A stretch of 64,000 nucleotides of DNA from Flavobacterium psychrophilum (lineage in GTDB: Bacteria > Bacteroidota > Bacteroidia > Flavobacteriales > Flavobacteriaceae), in NCBI GenBank assembly GCA_003243255.1, contig QFQM01000005.1:15076-79075 (forward strand). Reading direction: 5' to 3'. Below, in pieces: positions 62,631 through 64,000 of this stretch (position 1 is its first letter; every line of letters begins with the position of its first letter). The position numbers and the translations under genes were made by a program. The notes below the pieces were generated by a model that did not search any database, was not told the origin of the DNA, and saw only the letters and a list, made by a program, of their open reading frames with translations.

Positions 62631-63455
62631 TTATATTGTTAGTTCGTTTTCTTCCTGTAAATCGTTTCCATAGTCTAAAAGCCTGCTGATAACGATCAGC
62701 GACAGCGAAAGGATGACAAGGCCAAGATTGAATTCGGTATCAGGATATAGGGTGTACATTTCGGTACGGTTGCCGGTTCCGGGCTGTAACGATTCCACCT
62801 TCACATGCCAATAGAATCGCTCTATTATCAGGCACAATACCCAGTTTAACAGCTGGTAACATAATATGGCGTTGCCAACAATCCATAACTTTCGGGAAAC
62901 ATTTTTGCTAAAAGAGAAATTATGCATCAGGGGCTTAAAAAATAAACGGCTTTGCCAAAGTACATATAGCATTACAATCATGTACAGGTAGTTTTTAATT
63001 GCCAGCAATAGCTTTAATCCTATATTTTTAGGATTAAGAATTAGTTGCCCTTCTGAAGACATTACTCTTATAGTGCCAAATTCATTATTAATGACTTTAT
63101 GATCGCCATACATTGTAGCCATATCAACAGTGAGGGTTTTTGTGTATGAGCTATCCTTAAGCCTGGAATAAAAAAGCTCACGCGTTTCAGCGTCATAATG
63201 TTTTGCGGTTGAGATTACTCCGCTACGGCTTCTGTCTGCATTATGATAGGTTAGTGTGCTGTCACTGGCTTGGTTCAGTTGGATTTTTACAGGAACCGTA
63301 TAACCGTAGTTGTGATTTGGTACTGTAAAAAAGCTATCGGTAGGCGTTATAAACAAATCCCAAACAATGATATAAGCGGCAAATAATGCGGCGCCGTAAA
63401 AAGCTATTGTGGTTAGCAGGTATAGCCTTGAAGCGAGTCTGTTCTTTTGTTTCAT
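62631..63455 (-). CDS. DUF2975-like membrane protein
   Basis: 274 residues with membrane segments at about 12-32, 150-168, 190-212 and 243-262. A periplasmic loop of about 110 residues separates the first two. It ends DLQEENELTI, as does the neighbouring gene at 63460 (KEENELTI), so the two are paralogues. Position next to a YozG-like regulator supports the DUF2975 group. Confidence 0.75.
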   Translation of the reverse strand: MKQKNRLASRLYLLTTIAFYGAALFAAYIIVWDLFITPTDSFFTVPNHNYGYTVPVKIQLNQASDSTLTYHNADRSRSGVISTAKHYDAETRELFYSRLKDSSYTKTLTVDMATMYGDHKVINNEFGTIRVMSSEGQLILNPKNIGLKLLLAIKNYLYMIVMLYVLWQSRLFFKPLMHNFSFSKNVSRKLWIVGNAILCYQLLNWVLCLIIERFYWHVKVESLQPGTGNRTEMYTLYPDTEFNLGLVILSLSLIVISRLLDYGNDLQEENELTI

Positions 63456-63459
63456 AGCG

Positions 63460-63993
63460 TTATATCGTTAGTTCGTTTTCTTCCTTAATAAATTCGCCTT
63501 TTTGCGTAATGTGTGCCAATAGCAATATCAGCTTTCCTAAAAGGTATAGCAGCAGGAACGATGGTAATTGCCTGATGAATATCGTAATATCAAAATACAG
63601 CACTGCTGTGGTGCAGAACAGTATGTATCTTGACTTTGCAAAGATGATGAACGTGCTGCCGGCTTTACGGAATGCAACGCCCTGGTTGTGGTAAAACATT
63701 TCTCCTTTTTTTATGCTTAAAAGGCAATTGCAAAAGCGTGCTGCTCCTATAATGGCATAAACCAGCAATCCGGAATATATAATGCAAAATGCAACAGCAA
63801 ACCATTTGTTGCTGACATCCGGCACGGCAGAGGTTAAGGGTGTAAAATAATCCGAGAAAAAATCTTTTATCAGGGCAGGGTCATTATTTGTTACGAGCCT
63901 GTAAGCATAACCCATATAATAGAGGATCATACCTGCGGCAATAGTAATAGCTGCACGTAGGGCAAGTATGATTATGTTTAAATGATGTTTCAT
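63460..63993 (-). CDS. DUF2975 membrane protein
   Basis: 177 residues with four membrane segments (about 8-29, 62-82, 115-130 and 140-158) and the central IKKGEMFYHNQGVAFRKAGSTFIIFA typical of DUF2975. It is shorter than the downstream paralogue, which has a large insert after the first segment. The upstream end of the operon may lie beyond the window. Confidence 0.8.
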   Translation of the reverse strand: MKHHLNIIILALRAAITIAAGMILYYMGYAYRLVTNNDPALIKDFFSDYFTPLTSAVPDVSNKWFAVAFCIIYSGLLVYAIIGAARFCNCLLSIKKGEMFYHNQGVAFRKAGSTFIIFAKSRYILFCTTAVLYFDITIFIRQLPSFLLLYLLGKLILLLAHITQKGEFIKEENELTI

Positions 63994-64000
63994 AATTATA

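Overview
The window is chromosomal DNA of a Bacteroidota, very probably Flavobacterium or a close Flavobacteriaceae relative. The evidence is the recurring TAnnTTTG -7 promoter element; two secreted enzymes with type IX secretion (T9SS) C-terminal sorting domains (M1 aminopeptidase, PQQ-type sugar dehydrogenase); Bacteroidota-only families (HAEPLYID, DUF4270, DUF4286, DUF6660); the panD-panC / GT5 / DUF4270 / glmS neighbourhood; atpD-atpC split from the rest of the ATP synthase genes; and dispersed palindromes such as CCCGATAGCTATCGGG.

Layout. 1-7.2 kb: start of an NADP-dependent GAPDH, a DinB-like protein, then a probable NO-stress module (cysteine-free Crp/Fnr regulator, flavohaemoglobin, two paralogous ~96-residue membrane proteins, each paralogue behind a TGA-N6-TCA palindrome placed about 30 bp upstream of a TAnnTTTG element). 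OsmC, a small secreted protein, and a divergent LysR/SRPBCC pair with a T-N11-A palindrome follow. 7.4-17.2 kb: an accessory island between tRNA-Arg(CCT) and tRNA-Asn(GTT). It holds a broken tRNA-Arg copy whose anticodon is replaced by a palindromic repeat, a small HTH-HUH Rep-like protein, an XRE repressor, a DUF1566 lipoprotein, several tiny ORFs, a metal-handling cluster (DUF6660, TonB receptor, periplasmic HMA protein, MerC-like/GDCCVxC fusion, no merA), a small serine resolvase and a large serine recombinase whose last codons run into the tRNA-Asn flank. This is most simply an integrated mobile element.

17.3-36.7 kb: rseP; a four-gene run (Gfo/Idh/MocA oxidoreductase, aldo/keto reductase, D-2-hydroxyacid dehydrogenase, alpha/beta hydrolase); several small uncharacterised proteins; MFS transporter; HAEPLYID protein; M1 peptidase; serS; a TPR protein; DUF4286-rsmA-mgtE. 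36.8-50.6 kb: a dehydrogenase-VOC fusion, a bifunctional acyltransferase resembling ornithine/glycine-lipid synthases, exonuclease III, an OmpA-type lipoprotein, palindromic repeats and a 140-bp MITE-like element, a T9SS sugar dehydrogenase, a DUF4139 protein with a TonB-plug-like insert, a GT51 transglycosylase with a long N-terminal region, radA, and a hydrolase-fold protein lacking the usual nucleophile serine.

50.6-64 kb: a flippase-like membrane protein, panD, panC, a divergent GT5-only glycogen/starch synthase-like protein, DUF4270 lipoprotein, glmS, an MtfA-like peptidase, a VOC protein, atpD-atpC, and a set of small membrane proteins and lipoproteins ending in a YozG-like XRE regulator with two DUF2975-type membrane proteins. 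Nothing here looks like CRISPR, rRNA or a complete prophage. The strongest candidates for something undescribed are the island's HTH-HUH protein, its merA-less metal cluster, and the paralogue/palindrome arrangement around the flavohaemoglobin.
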